Assembly (NCBI GenBank): GCA_033239005.1
Contig: BSQZ01000006.1
Span: forward strand, 12,776,662 to 12,840,661
DNA length: 64,000 nucleotides
Source of the DNA: Lamellibrachia satsuma
Taxonomy: Eukaryota; Annelida; Polychaeta; Sabellida; Siboglinidae
Direction of reading: 5' to 3'
In this document: in pieces, positions 38,301 through 44,790 of the stretch
How the letters are laid out: every line of letters starts with the position of its first letter
Position numbering within the stretch: the first letter of the stretch is position 1
Position numbers and translations under genes: made by a program
The notes under the pieces: generated by a model
Told to the model about the DNA's origin: nothing
What the model saw: only the letters and a program-made list of their open reading frames with translations
The model's database searches: none

Positions 38301-39172
38301 CCCCAACAAATATCAATCCTTTCTGCAGTTGAAATGTGCAGAATTTTAATTGTGCATTCACATTTGAAATTCAGAATTAGACCTTGTAGATCAAAAAAGA
38401 AACTGATGTGTGTTGTGATATTCTAGGAATATTATTAAATTGTGAAAATCTCATCAAATTAACTTCAGCCAGAACACAAGGCAATTTATTTTATGCTGTA
38501 AGCAATTCCAGAGCTTTTACTTATTACTTACTTATTTCAAATGACTTGGTGATAAAGCAGGGTGATAGGTTTCATTCGACCATTTCTTCTGGGGCCATTA
38601 GAATTTTGGACAGTAGTCGTGTAGTCTGTACAAATTTGGTAATTGGTCATTTAGTCATGCAGTCTTTAGCATACTTTAGTCATGGAATCATTAACATTTT
38701 TGGTTCTTGATCGTTTAGAATTTTAGTCATTATTCATGGAGTCAGTAGAACTTTGAGTGGCCGGCCCCTATAAACACCATTGGGGAGACCCGGTTTAGTT
38801 GTATACAGAGGCATGTTGTTGAAAAGTCGTTTTACGAAAACATAGCACGCATGTGGAGTCACTTGCCTCGCATACAGGGCTAGTTGTTACCATTGGCTGC
38901 ATCTTTGAATCTGCACCCAGCTGTAATATGGAATATCATTGGTATGGTACATTTTATTAATGCAAATTATAAATTTGATGTATACATTGACAGAAATAAT
39001 ACATCTAACATACTTTTCCCAAAAAGTGACTTTAACTGAAAATTGTAACAACTAGCCCCGGTCTCCCCTAATGTTTGACATGTTATGTTTCAGCATTGAC
39101 AAGAGCGACATTCCTCTGCTGCTGGCAGTCGCTGGCACACACACATCATACCTGGCCATGGGACTCTTGTGA
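10353..39172 (+). CDS. FNIP: folliculin-interacting protein (FNIP1/2 homologue), complete 20-exon gene
   Basis: Join: 10353-10438, 16634-16754, 19428-19514, 20219-20319, 22013-22078, 22765-22865, 24104-24187, 24608-24774, 25424-25500, 26960-27080, 29876-30048, 30446-30563, 30956-31008, 31528-33795, 34362-34463, 35312-35480, 36346-36407, 36935-37070, 37883-37998, 39094-39172. All junctions are GT...AG, phases agree, and the total is 4287 nt, giving 1428 aa. FNIP binds folliculin at the lysosome. The complex is the GTPase-activating partner for RagC/D in mTORC1/TFEB signalling, and FNIP also contacts AMPK and Hsp90. Family blocks seen: the N-terminal longin-like part with [17 protein letters not shown], a [18 protein letters not shown] block, [40 protein letters not shown], and the C-terminal DENN-like part with [20 protein letters not shown]. 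At 1428 aa it exceeds human FNIP1/2 (about 1100-1170) because of a linker of about 750 aa in exon 14. Exons 2 and 3 are the least certain. AATAAA occurs at 40631, 40762 and 41750. Confidence 0.95.
11385..11705 (+). mobile_element. tRNA-derived SINE
   Basis: The head carries a pol III A box (TAGCATACTGG) near 11393 and a weak B box (GATTTCAAATCCC) about 45 bp later. A body follows with CAGCTGTATAAATGAGTACC and GAACAGGTCTGCCAGGGG. Related head and body pieces recur at 41879 and 16303. Confidence 0.7.
12648..12799. repeat. 51-bp tandem repeat, three copies
   Basis: Three nearly identical units beginning GTTTACAGCAACAATACGAC and ending in GTAACAGAGTTATT. Confidence 0.93.
12842..12890. repeat. 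(AT)n microsatellite
   Basis: About 49 bp of AT dinucleotide in FNIP intron 1. Confidence 0.95.
13615..14034 (+). mobile_element. 5' fragment of hAT-like DNA transposon
   Basis: Begins CAGGGTTGAAAAATTCATGA and is highly similar over about 420 bp to the 5' half of the complete element at 53565-54358, including the stretch with CCACAAGGCCTCACCCCCTG. It stops near TACAGTATTAA and lacks the other terminus, so it is 3'-truncated. Confidence 0.8.
16001..16167. mobile_element. pogo/Tigger-like MITE
   Basis: CAGTAGTCTCATTTATC at the left end is mirrored by GATAAATGAGACGTGACTG at the right. Both ends are flanked by TA (15999-16000 and 16168-16169). The 167-bp length and TA target fit a non-autonomous Tc1/mariner-pogo element. 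Confidence 0.8.
16303..16432 (+). mobile_element. SINE body fragment
   Basis: TACCTGGCAGTAAACAGTGATG through TGAACAGGTCTGCCGGGGAC matches the body of the SINE at 11385-11705. The tRNA-like head is missing or decayed. Confidence 0.55.
16634..16754 (+). CDS. FNIP: FNIP exon 2 (aa 29-69), longin-domain start
   Basis: Preceded by TGTTGCAG. Encodes [28 protein letters not shown], matching the vertebrate block EIRLIVYQDCDRRGRxxLFDS. The acceptor phase matches exon 1. The chosen donor is CAG|GTTGGT. This site is weak, so the 3' edge could differ. Confidence 0.85.
16755..19427 (+). other. FNIP intron 2
   Basis: Holds a CT microsatellite at 17862-17902 and AT-rich DNA. No other supportable gene or element is seen. 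Confidence 0.7.
17862..17902. repeat. (CT)n microsatellite
   Basis: About 20 CT dinucleotides in FNIP intron 2. Confidence 0.95.
19428..19514 (+). CDS. FNIP: probable FNIP exon 3 (aa 70-98), variable linker
   Basis: Flanked by CATCCTAG and ACG|GTGAGT. It is 87 nt, phase 0 to phase 0, and open in the required frame ([16 protein letters not shown]...). It sits where vertebrate FNIPs have a variable Ser/Lys-rich linker, so homology cannot confirm it. Skipping it would also keep the frame. Confidence 0.6.
20219..20319 (+). CDS. FNIP: FNIP exon 4 (aa 99-132)
   Basis: Preceded by ACTTACAG. Encodes [19 protein letters not shown] and TLKVHSIR, one of the strongest family signatures. Ends ATCAG|GTGGGT in a split Arg codon. 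Confidence 0.96.
20729..20883. repeat. 31-32-bp minisatellite, about five copies, FNIP intron 4
   Basis: Unit CACTTCACCCCCCTGTCAGA followed by CCTGTTCCTTTA. It follows a short stretch (CCAGACCGCTCAAAGCGCTT). Confidence 0.9.
22013..22078 (+). CDS. FNIP: FNIP exon 5 (aa 132-154)
   Basis: Preceded by TGTTACAG. Encodes [17 protein letters not shown], matching SPPQLMLSKVFxAR of vertebrate FNIPs. Donor GG|GTACGT, with the split Gly codon completed in exon 6. Confidence 0.93.
22459..22631. mobile_element. foldback element with hairpin core
   Basis: The left arm (CATGTTATTTACCTGTCAAG and onward to CTCTGAATATTTT) is inverted in the right arm that ends at 22631. The centre holds a perfect 13-bp stem, CTGACGTTGCTAC (22514-22526) against GTAGCAACGTCAG (22542-22554), with a 15-nt loop. 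Confidence 0.75.
22765..22865 (+). CDS. FNIP: FNIP exon 6 (aa 154-188)
   Basis: Preceded by CTTTGACAG. Encodes [11 protein letters not shown]...[13 protein letters not shown], a Ser-rich segment resembling the SSICGSLNTLQDS part of FNIP1. Donor ATAG|GTAAGA. Confidence 0.9.
23289..23321. repeat. (AT)n microsatellite
   Basis: Short AT run in FNIP intron 6. Confidence 0.9.
23941..24103 (+). repeat. 49-bp tandem repeat abutting FNIP exon 7
   Basis: Three copies starting CAGTCTTGTTATT and ending TGTTTATAACGCC, plus a partial fourth. In the partial copy CAGTCTTGTTCCAG becomes the functional acceptor of exon 7. Confidence 0.85.
24104..24187 (+). CDS. FNIP: FNIP exon 7 (aa 188-216)
   Basis: Acceptor TTGTTCCAG. 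Encodes [16 protein letters not shown] and [10 protein letters not shown], matching LAHSxPVDMP...EDRDSGIARSAS. Donor TTCAG|GTCTCG. Confidence 0.93.
24421..24512. repeat. 22-23-bp tandem repeat, four copies
   Basis: Unit TTTACTAAATGGTAAGGTTA with small variants, in FNIP intron 7. Confidence 0.85.
24608..24774 (+). CDS. FNIP: FNIP exon 8 (aa 216-271)
   Basis: Acceptor TGCTGACAG. Encodes [16 protein letters not shown] and [14 protein letters not shown], closely matching PFPSPNSS...SSYQRRWRRSQTTSLEN of vertebrates. Likely a phosphorylated basic/serine region. Donor GTG|GTGAGT. Confidence 0.96.
25424..25500 (+). CDS. FNIP: FNIP exon 9 (aa 272-297)
   Basis: Acceptor TGTTTGTAG. Encodes [20 protein letters not shown], the conserved RKKKIAIGVIFSL strand. 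Donor AGAAG|GTATCC. Confidence 0.95.
25966..26140. mobile_element. pogo/Tigger-like MITE
   Basis: CAGTAAGACTCCTCAAAGCG at the left matches, inverted, the right end, which reads CTGTAGAACTCCTG on the other strand. TA flanks both ends (25964-25965 and 26141-26142). Length 175 bp. Confidence 0.7.
26537..26611 (+). pseudogene. duplicated FNIP exon 10 acceptor and exon start (pseudo-exon)
   Basis: About 75 bp duplicates 26908-26987, including the GTGTGTTTGCAG acceptor and the first residues QFENFF. Similarity then ends. In the required phase the frame hits TAG at 26637-26639, so its use would truncate FNIP. Confidence 0.8.
26960..27080 (+). CDS. FNIP: FNIP exon 10 (aa 297-337)
   Basis: Acceptor GTGTTTGCAG. 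Encodes [20 protein letters not shown] and RKAVERAL, matching FxDFFFSHFPLFESHMNRLK. Donor GAG|GTATAT. Confidence 0.96.
27081..29875 (+). other. FNIP intron 10
   Basis: A 2.8-kb intron. The short open frames show no recognisable domain. CATCAT simple sequence lies at about 28190-28220. Confidence 0.6.
29876..30048 (+). CDS. FNIP: FNIP exon 11 (aa 338-395)
   Basis: Acceptor CTATTTTAG. Encodes [20 protein letters not shown] and HMMAYSTHK...[13 protein letters not shown], matching FRxTICNLYxMPRIxEPVWLTMMSG. The donor GTAGGT follows TT. A TAG two bases later closes the alternative frame. Confidence 0.95.
30080..30140. mobile_element. short pogo-like MITE
   Basis: CGGTGAAACCTTGTTA at the left is mirrored by GAGAAGTTTTCACTG at the right. 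TA flanks both ends. Only 61 bp, so probably an internally deleted relic. Confidence 0.55.
30446..30563 (+). CDS. FNIP: FNIP exon 12 (aa 395-434)
   Basis: Acceptor TTATGACAG. Encodes [20 protein letters not shown], nearly identical to the vertebrate block. Donor TGG|GTAAGA. Confidence 0.97.
30956..31008 (+). CDS. FNIP: FNIP exon 13 (aa 435-452)
   Basis: Acceptor TTCCGTAG. Encodes [18 protein letters not shown], a hallmark of the family. Donor TAGG|GTAAGT. Confidence 0.97.
31255..31435. mobile_element. MITE with pogo-like inverted ends
   Basis: CAGTGAACTCTGTTTAATAG on the left pairs with the right end, which reads CAGTTGGCTCTGCTTAACAG on the other strand. A TA follows the right end, while the left flank has decayed to AA. 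Confidence 0.6.
31528..33795 (+). CDS. FNIP: FNIP exon 14 (aa 452-1208), conserved start plus long disordered linker
   Basis: Acceptor GGTTGCAG. The first 45 residues ([20 protein letters not shown], then [14 protein letters not shown]) are the conserved block before the vertebrate linker. The remaining roughly 700 residues are rich in Ser, Thr, Asp and Glu, with a cysteine-rich stretch near aa 600-740. Three related acidic/aromatic motifs occur: MFDEYF at aa 1046, VFNEYL at 1067 and MFDEYF at 1112. Vertebrate FNIP1 has a single similar SLFDEYF. A very large single exon for the disordered linker is typical of this gene. Donor CCAG|GTGTGT. Confidence 0.95.
34362..34463 (+). CDS. FNIP: FNIP exon 15 (aa 1208-1242)
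   Basis: Acceptor CTGTTTCAG. Encodes a Thr/Ser-rich segment ending NLTEVPMPR, similar to the LxxVELPLPRS motif before the C-terminal domain. Donor CTAG|GTAACT. Confidence 0.9.
34975..35290 (+). mobile_element. tRNA-derived SINE, second family
   Basis: Head with A box TAGCTCGGTGG and B box GGTTCAAGTCT at about 44-bp spacing. A roughly 250-bp body follows (CTGAGGAGATGCTAAATGCT, AGTAAAAGATCCCACAC). It lies immediately upstream of exon 16. It does not close as a full tRNA cloverleaf by eye. Confidence 0.65.
35312..35480 (+). CDS. FNIP: FNIP exon 16 (aa 1242-1298)
   Basis: Acceptor CCTTACAG. Encodes [20 protein letters not shown] and FVLHGTSN, matching NFGRSLLAGYCxxYxPDxVLHGTGS. Start of the C-terminal DENN-like part. 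Donor CAG|GTGGGA. Confidence 0.96.
35481..36345 (+). other. FNIP intron 16, possible decayed inverted-repeat element
   Basis: Segments near 35590-35620 (TATTACCATGTATGATATGC) and 35925-35970 (TATTATACACGGAAAATTAC) look like diverged inverted ends of a DNA element. The match is weak and I cannot set boundaries. Confidence 0.25.
36346..36407 (+). CDS. FNIP: FNIP exon 17 (aa 1299-1319)
   Basis: Acceptor TTTCTCCAG. Encodes [20 protein letters not shown], matching [21 protein letters not shown]. Donor TG|GTATGT. Confidence 0.97.
36935..37070 (+). CDS. FNIP: FNIP exon 18 (aa 1319-1364)
   Basis: Acceptor ATGTTTTAG. Encodes [13 protein letters not shown]...[21 protein letters not shown], aligned with the VQVASSQR...LLxSxLQLYKxxLxPxF block. 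Donor TTT|GTAAGT. Confidence 0.94.
37883..37998 (+). CDS. FNIP: FNIP exon 19 (aa 1365-1403)
   Basis: Acceptor CCCCTCTAG. Encodes [20 protein letters not shown] and EYL...KELSRVLG, matching [23 protein letters not shown]...VKELGVVLG. Donor TAGG|GTATGT. Its last 53 bases are repeated tandemly just downstream. Confidence 0.97.
37946..38182 (+). repeat. 79-bp tandem repeat of FNIP exon 19 end plus splice sites
   Basis: Three copies start at 37946, 38025 and 38104. Each has the exon end (TATCTCTGTGTCCATCAGAAG to GTCTTAGG), the donor GTATGT and a short CTCATTCTTTCAGCCAACAG. Copies 2 and 3 are identical over the exon part and differ from exon 19 at one base (CTT for CTC). Confidence 0.95.
38183..38317 (+). 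repeat. 29-bp tandem repeat with acceptor-like TTTCAG, about five copies
   Basis: Unit AACCCCAACAAATATCTTTC followed by AGCCAACAG. It grew from the end of the 79-bp repeat and carries ATCTTTCAG in each unit. Confidence 0.93.
38782..39068. mobile_element. MITE with inverted ends next to last FNIP exon
   Basis: GGGGAGACCCGGTTTAGTTG at the left is mirrored at the right end, which reads GGGGAGACCGGGGCTAGTTG on the other strand. 287 bp. The target duplication is unclear. Confidence 0.65.
39094..39172 (+). CDS. FNIP: FNIP exon 20 (aa 1403-1428 and stop)
   Basis: Acceptor TATGTTTCAG. Encodes [20 protein letters not shown] and AMGLL then TGA, matching IESSDLPLLxAxASTHSPYVAQILL. The stop is TGA at 39170-39172. 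Confidence 0.97.
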
Positions 39173-39640
39173 TACATGCTGGGACTGCTGGGATACATCA
39201 CACCTGGCTGTGGGACTGCTGGGATACATCACACCTGGTTGTGGGACTGCTGGGATACATCACACCTGGCTGTGGCACTGCTGGGATACATCACACCTGG
39301 CTGTGGCACTGCTAGGATACATCACACCTGGCTGTGGCACTGCTGGGATACATCACACCTGGCTGTGGCACTGCTGGGATACATCACACCTGGCTGTGGC
39401 ACTGCTGGGATACATCACACCTGGCTGTGGCACTGCCGAGATACATCACACCTGGCTGTGGCACTGCTGGGATACATCACACCTGGCTGTAGCACTGCTG
39501 GGATACATCACACCTGGCTGTGGCACTGCCGGGATACTTCACATCTAGCTGTGGCACTGCTGGGATACTTCACATCTAGCTGTGGCACTGCTGGGATGGA
39601 CACATCACACCTGGCTGTGGTACTGCTGGGATAAGTTGTA
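39143..39640 (+). repeat. 31-bp minisatellite starting in the FNIP stop region
   Basis: About 16 units of ACATCACACCTGGCTGTGGC followed by ACTGCTGGGAT. The first unit, at 39143, is the coding sequence for the last residues and the stop. The array lies in the 3' UTR. Confidence 0.93.
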
Positions 39641-41878
39641 CTGCTAGGGTACCCACTGGTGGTGGTTGCATGCCAGCTGAAGCCGTCTGACAGGATATCT
39701 TGCCAGAGTGAACACAGTGAGGCATCTGCAAAATATATTACCCCAAAGAAAACTCATTCCTAGTTTGATATGCTTGAAGAACAGCAGATGTTGATAACCA
39801 CTCATGTCTGACTATTTGTCTAGGCATACTCAGTGGCCAGAAACATCACAATGTCTTTATTGGTGGAGATATCTGTTTATCGTAGAGAAAAATCTCCATC
39901 CAGTCTGGGTTAGTGTTTGTGAGCCTGAGGGATGGGTGTTGTTCTAAATGATGTATGGGTATGTACCATTAATGGTGTGATATATTTGACTTTCATCATA
40001 GTTGCAAGGCATGATTGCAGAATGATAACATCAATTTATTTTACCTTAGAAGGTATCTTCAATCTGTCTGATGCCGAGATTAATTCAGTAACTCAAAAGG
40101 GAAACTGAGCAGAGCTTAGTGAAAAGTTTTTAAGACCTAAGAAGACTTGTTTAGAAATTGTTTTGGAGCTAATAGCAAGCTCAGAGTAAAAAATTATTCA
40201 GTTTCATGCCAAACACATTTTTTAGTGCACGTTGTTCATTAATATCATGCAGGTTAGCACTCTCCGTACAAAAACAAACAGCACACTGTCTAAGTTCAGG
40301 TATTGTTTTTAGATAATGACTTCTAAGCATTATGTCAAATTTTACTGTTGTTTTAAAAAATTCCAGTAATTTTCTCATAAATATTAGTAAATTATAACTT
40401 ACAAGTACAATTGCAATCATAAATGAGTTTTGTTCATTCTCCACAGAAGGGTATTCCTTGAATTGTGTTTTTGTAATCCATCAAGATGTGATCAAACCGG
40501 CTTTTATAATATAAATTATATGTAACGAGATTACATTTTTTATTGAAATATGCCCCTAATGATATGGGTTTGTGTAATACATAACCCTGGTAGATAATAG
40601 TCTGATATGGTCCTAATATTATTTTAGTGTAATAAATAACAGCCTATGATGGCCTAAGGGGTGCTATGAGTTCATGGTGCAAATAGTCAAGTTTGTGCTG
40701 AACTCTTGGTAGCTGCATAGTGTCCAGTATAAAGTGTTTTCAGTGGTTGGTTAACAAAAGTAATAAAATGGGGGAGTGTATTGTTATTGCAGGGTTTTCA
40801 TTTCAGGGTTAGGCATTATACTGTTGCAGCCTGTTTGTAGTGACAGATGCTGGCTATTCATATTGACATGTCTATTTTATAGTTTGACAGCCACGTTCTA
40901 AATTATTTGTTTCGTTATTGTGGCTTCAGTTCCTACGTTTCCATGAAGCATAATATTGCAAGATAGTTAGTATTTATAGTTACTTTCAGTTGTTATATCA
41001 GCTTTCTTTAAGACATGTTGCAGGACCAAATCACAGTGAAATGTAGAACACACTTTAACAGTTTTTATCTATGTGGGTTTCTTCCTTGGCTGTCCCTCTC
41101 CACTCTCGGGTGGGGGCCGACTCCAGGCACCAAGGAAGACATTGATTTTTTGAAATGCTCTCTTTCTCCCTTATGGCTACTGTTTTGTCTGGGAGTTCTC
41201 TCAGAGGCAGGCAGTAGGAATGTGTGGTATGTTAAATTTGCTTCTCACAGATTTCAACAATGTTTTGGTGTTTGTTCTTTCTAGTGGATAATTTAAGAAC
41301 ATAGTTAAGAAACTGCTATACTTAAAACAAAAATGGGCCTGCTCCATTTTACAAAACCTAAAGCTTTACATGTTGTATGTTTTTTGCATAAATGCACCAT
41401 TAAAGGTACTTTTATGCAAACTTCTTTTTGTTTAGGCATCATGTAATATTTTGTTCTAAGTACCGGTATTTAAATAGTAGTTATAACATAGTTAATTAAT
41501 TAATATTTAGTTATATATAAATAAGCCACTTAACTTAATGTGTATATTAGTGGCACAGCATTATATGTAATATTTCATTATGTCTGCAGAGTTCATGACT
41601 TGTGAATATTTTGATAGTGGCCTTATTTATAAAAAAGATGCTAGGTATGATGAACTTTACTAGTCTGTCAGTTTTACAACCCATGTGTAATGTAGGGTTT
41701 ATTTGTGAATTGTACATCTGTGTTTGGTGAATTTGCCAGGGGTATTGTTAATAAAAAGAAAATGCTTTACACAAAATGCTGTGTTATATTTTATGTAGGC
41801 AGGAAAAGTAATTACCAGTGCTATAGTTTAAGCACTCTAATTATATTCGTATGTAATGATATCTGTCTGATATGTTGA
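39641..41878. other. FNIP 3' flank, probable 3' UTR and intergenic DNA
   Basis: No second gene is supported. Poly(A)-signal-like AATAAA occurs at 40631, 40762 and 41750. The true transcript end cannot be chosen. Confidence 0.5.
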
Positions 41879-42003
41879 GGGGCATGGTAGCATAGTGGGT
41901 AAAACATCGGACTGTCAGTCGAGAGAAAACTTGTGTTTGAATCTTGCTGCTGTTTCAGTTCAGTTGGCTGTATAAATGACTACCTGGCTATAGACAGTGG
42001 GGG
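41879..42003 (+). mobile_element. SINE head fragment
   Basis: A box TAGCATAGTGGG, B-like TGTTTGAATCT, then GGCTGTATAAATGACTACCT, the same family as 11385-11705. It is cut by the minisatellite that follows. Confidence 0.7.
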
Positions 42004-42009
42004 ATGGTG

Positions 42010-43230
42010 TCCTACTTCACATGGTCCCACGAAGAAGGTGGTGTCCCCTTCATATGGTCCCACAAAGAAGGTGGTGTCCCCTTCATATGGTCCCACAAAG
42101 AAGGTTGTGTCCCATTCATATGGTCCCACAAAGAAGGTGGTGTCCCCCTTCACATGGTCCCACAAAGAAGGTGTTGTCCCCCTTCACATGGTCCCACAAA
42201 GAAGGTGCTGTCCCCTTCATATGGTCCCACAAAGAAGGTGTTGTCCCCCTTCACATGGTCCCACAAAGAAGGTGGTGTCCCCTTTCACATGGTCCCACAA
42301 AGAAGGTGGTGTCCCCTTTCACATGGTCCCACAAAGAAGGTGTTGTCCCCCTTCACATGGTCCCATAAAGAAGGTGTTGTCCCCCTTCACATGGTCCCAC
42401 AAAGAAGGTGTTGACCCCCTAAACATGGTCCCACAAAGAAGGTGGTCTCCCCTTCATATGGTCCCACAAAGAAGGTGGTGTCCCCTTCATATGGTCCCAC
42501 AAAGAAGGTGGTGTCCCATTCATATGGTCCCACAAAGAAGGTGGTGTCCCCTTTCACATGGTCCCACAAAGAAGGTGGTGTCCCCTTCACATGGTCCTAC
42601 AAAGAAGGTAGTGTCCCCTTCACATGGTCCTACAAAGAAGGTGGTGTCCCCTTCACATGGTCCCACAAAGAAGGTGGTGTCCCCTTCACATGGTCCCACA
42701 AAGAAGGTGGTGTCCCCTTCATATGGTCCCACAAAGAAGGTGGTGTCCCCTTTCACATGGTCCCACAAAGAAGGTGCTGTCCCCTTCATATGGTCCCACA
42801 AAGAAGGTGTTGTCCCCCTTCACATGGTCCCACAAAGAAGGTGGTGTCCCCTTTCACATGGTCCCACAAAGAAGGTGGTGTCCCCTTCATATGGTCCCAC
42901 AAAGAAGGTGGTGTCCCCTTTCACATGGTCCCACAAAGAAGGTGTTGTCCCCCTTCACATGGTCACACAAAGAAGGTGTTGTCCCCCTTCACATGGTCCC
43001 ACAAAGAAGGTGTTGTCCCCCTTAACATGGTCCCATAAAGAAGGTGGTGTCCCCTTCATATGGTCCCACAAAGAAGGTGGTGTCCCCTTCATATGGTCCA
43101 ACAAAGAAGGTGGTGTCCCCTTTCACATGGTCCCACAAAGAAGGTGTTGTCCCCCTTCACATGGTCCCACAAAGAAGGTTTTGTCCCCCTTCACATGGTC
43201 CCATAAAAAAGGTGGTGTCCCCTTCATATG
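42010..43230 (+). repeat. 33-34-bp minisatellite, about 36 copies
   Basis: Unit GGTCCCACAAAGAAGGTGGT followed by GTCCCCTTCATAT, with alternating CATAT/CACAT and GGTG/TGTT/CTGT variants. Long open frames across it (up to 467 codons) are products of the near-33-bp period, not a gene. Confidence 0.95.
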
Positions 43231-44790
43231 GGGGAGGGAGAGCGGGAGCAGAGGCAGAGGCAGAGGTGGGGTGACAAATGGTGGCGCCACATCACGGAGC
43301 CTGGTTTATCCCGATAGATGGCAGCACTCCATTTGATTGCACAACGATCGGCGTGAAACTAACTATACAGATTTCCAATAGCGGCTTTGCAGGACAAAAC
43401 AGTCACGGTGTACAGGTGTGCGTTTGTGTAGTTCACGGACACAATATGCGTAAAACTGCGTCGTACAGAAATACCGATTTGTTTTGTTCATTATCGTGTG
43501 TATGTAATATGTATTTCGTTGTGAGCGATAATAGGCATTGCCTGCATGCTTTCAGTGGTATAGTCACCAGGGGCGACGTACTTTTTGCGCCACGCCAGAT
43601 TTTGCCGTTTTGTAATCTCGCGTTAGATATAGATCATTAGTCAGATATAAAAATCGTATATCGTCCACTGACACTAAGAGTATAAAGTTAAACGTCTGAC
43701 AAAGTTTTGTTCAAAGAAAATATCGCTACTCTAGTCTACAGACACAGTCTACTCTAGGTAGGGAGGTCGGTAGAAATCACGCGAACCCGTTGCCATTCGG
43801 ACGCTGTGTTAAATCGCGTATGTTTACTAATTTGTAAGTTCACAATTTTCTAAAGAATAAAAATAAGTATGATATCAAAAGAAAGAGAAATATGTCTTGT
43901 TTATGATAAAAATACGTGCTATTGTGAATTCGTTACGCTTCATGAAGATATCCACGATTAAGCAACGACCAGCAGGAATTTCATTTCCTTGTGGGCGCGA
44001 CCATATTTAAAGGGGAACTGAAGCAATTTTGTGTTGTGCCGTATATTTAAATATATATTATCTAACTATGCATTAATGGTGACAGATACCTGCTAATGTG
44101 TGAGATAAACTGAAAAACTGATTTTGTTCGAGACAAAAATCGACAAAATACATCACTGCGTATCGCCATCTTGTTGTCGAAACGAGTGGTTTGAGTCGCG
44201 TATATCTAATCAATGTAAATTTTCGATTTTTTGCGATTTATTTCGTAAATAGGCATTCTGGAGCGAAAAAAAAGATATGGGTCTCTGTTATATATACAAG
44301 TGTTTACACACGTCAACAAAATAGCGTTTTTGTTCGTTCCAAATAAAAAAAGTTAAAGAAATTACAACAAAACACGCAAAAAATCGTCGAAAACGCCACA
44401 CTTCTCGAACACACGAGACGCTAACCAACGAGAATATGCGATAACGGAATACCGGAACTATTTTTTACTTGTTGACAAGATGGATGCATCGCTTGTGACA
44501 GTTTTACCAGATCTGCTACTAGCGATTAGTGGTTTACTGAACTTCCGTAATAGTTTAGTCTATCTTTGGAGAAATGGAAACCACAGACGAAGAGTCTAGT
44601 TCGACAGGCCACACGGAAACAACGGTTGACAGTCGTAAAGTGTCACCGAGTGTGCGAGTCACCCTCCAGACTCCAGGTCGGCTTCGCCTTTGTTGACGTT
44701 GGATTCAGGAAAAATTACAACAGCGCTTTGACTGTCAACGATTCCTGACTAGGTAATGTGATGTGGTGAACCTGTGGAAATTACGTCCTG
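43231..44790. other. intergenic DNA
   Basis: A GGCAGA-rich patch at 43247-43268, then AT-rich DNA. A short frame from the ATG at 44573 (METTDEESSSTGHTETT) might be the start of a transcript or an old transposon, but I do not recognise it. Confidence 0.4.

Noticed and set aside
39075..39634. Two 150-codon open frames rich in HTWLWHCWD
   Set aside because: They are translations of the 31-bp minisatellite after the FNIP stop.
41933..43336. 467-codon open frame, and others up to 198 codons
   Set aside because: It runs wholly across the 33-34-bp minisatellite, and several frames on both strands are equally open. No gene signals are present.
43980..44060. Possible DNA transposon terminus AAAGGGGAACTGAAGCAATT
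   Set aside because: No matching inverted copy was found in the window.
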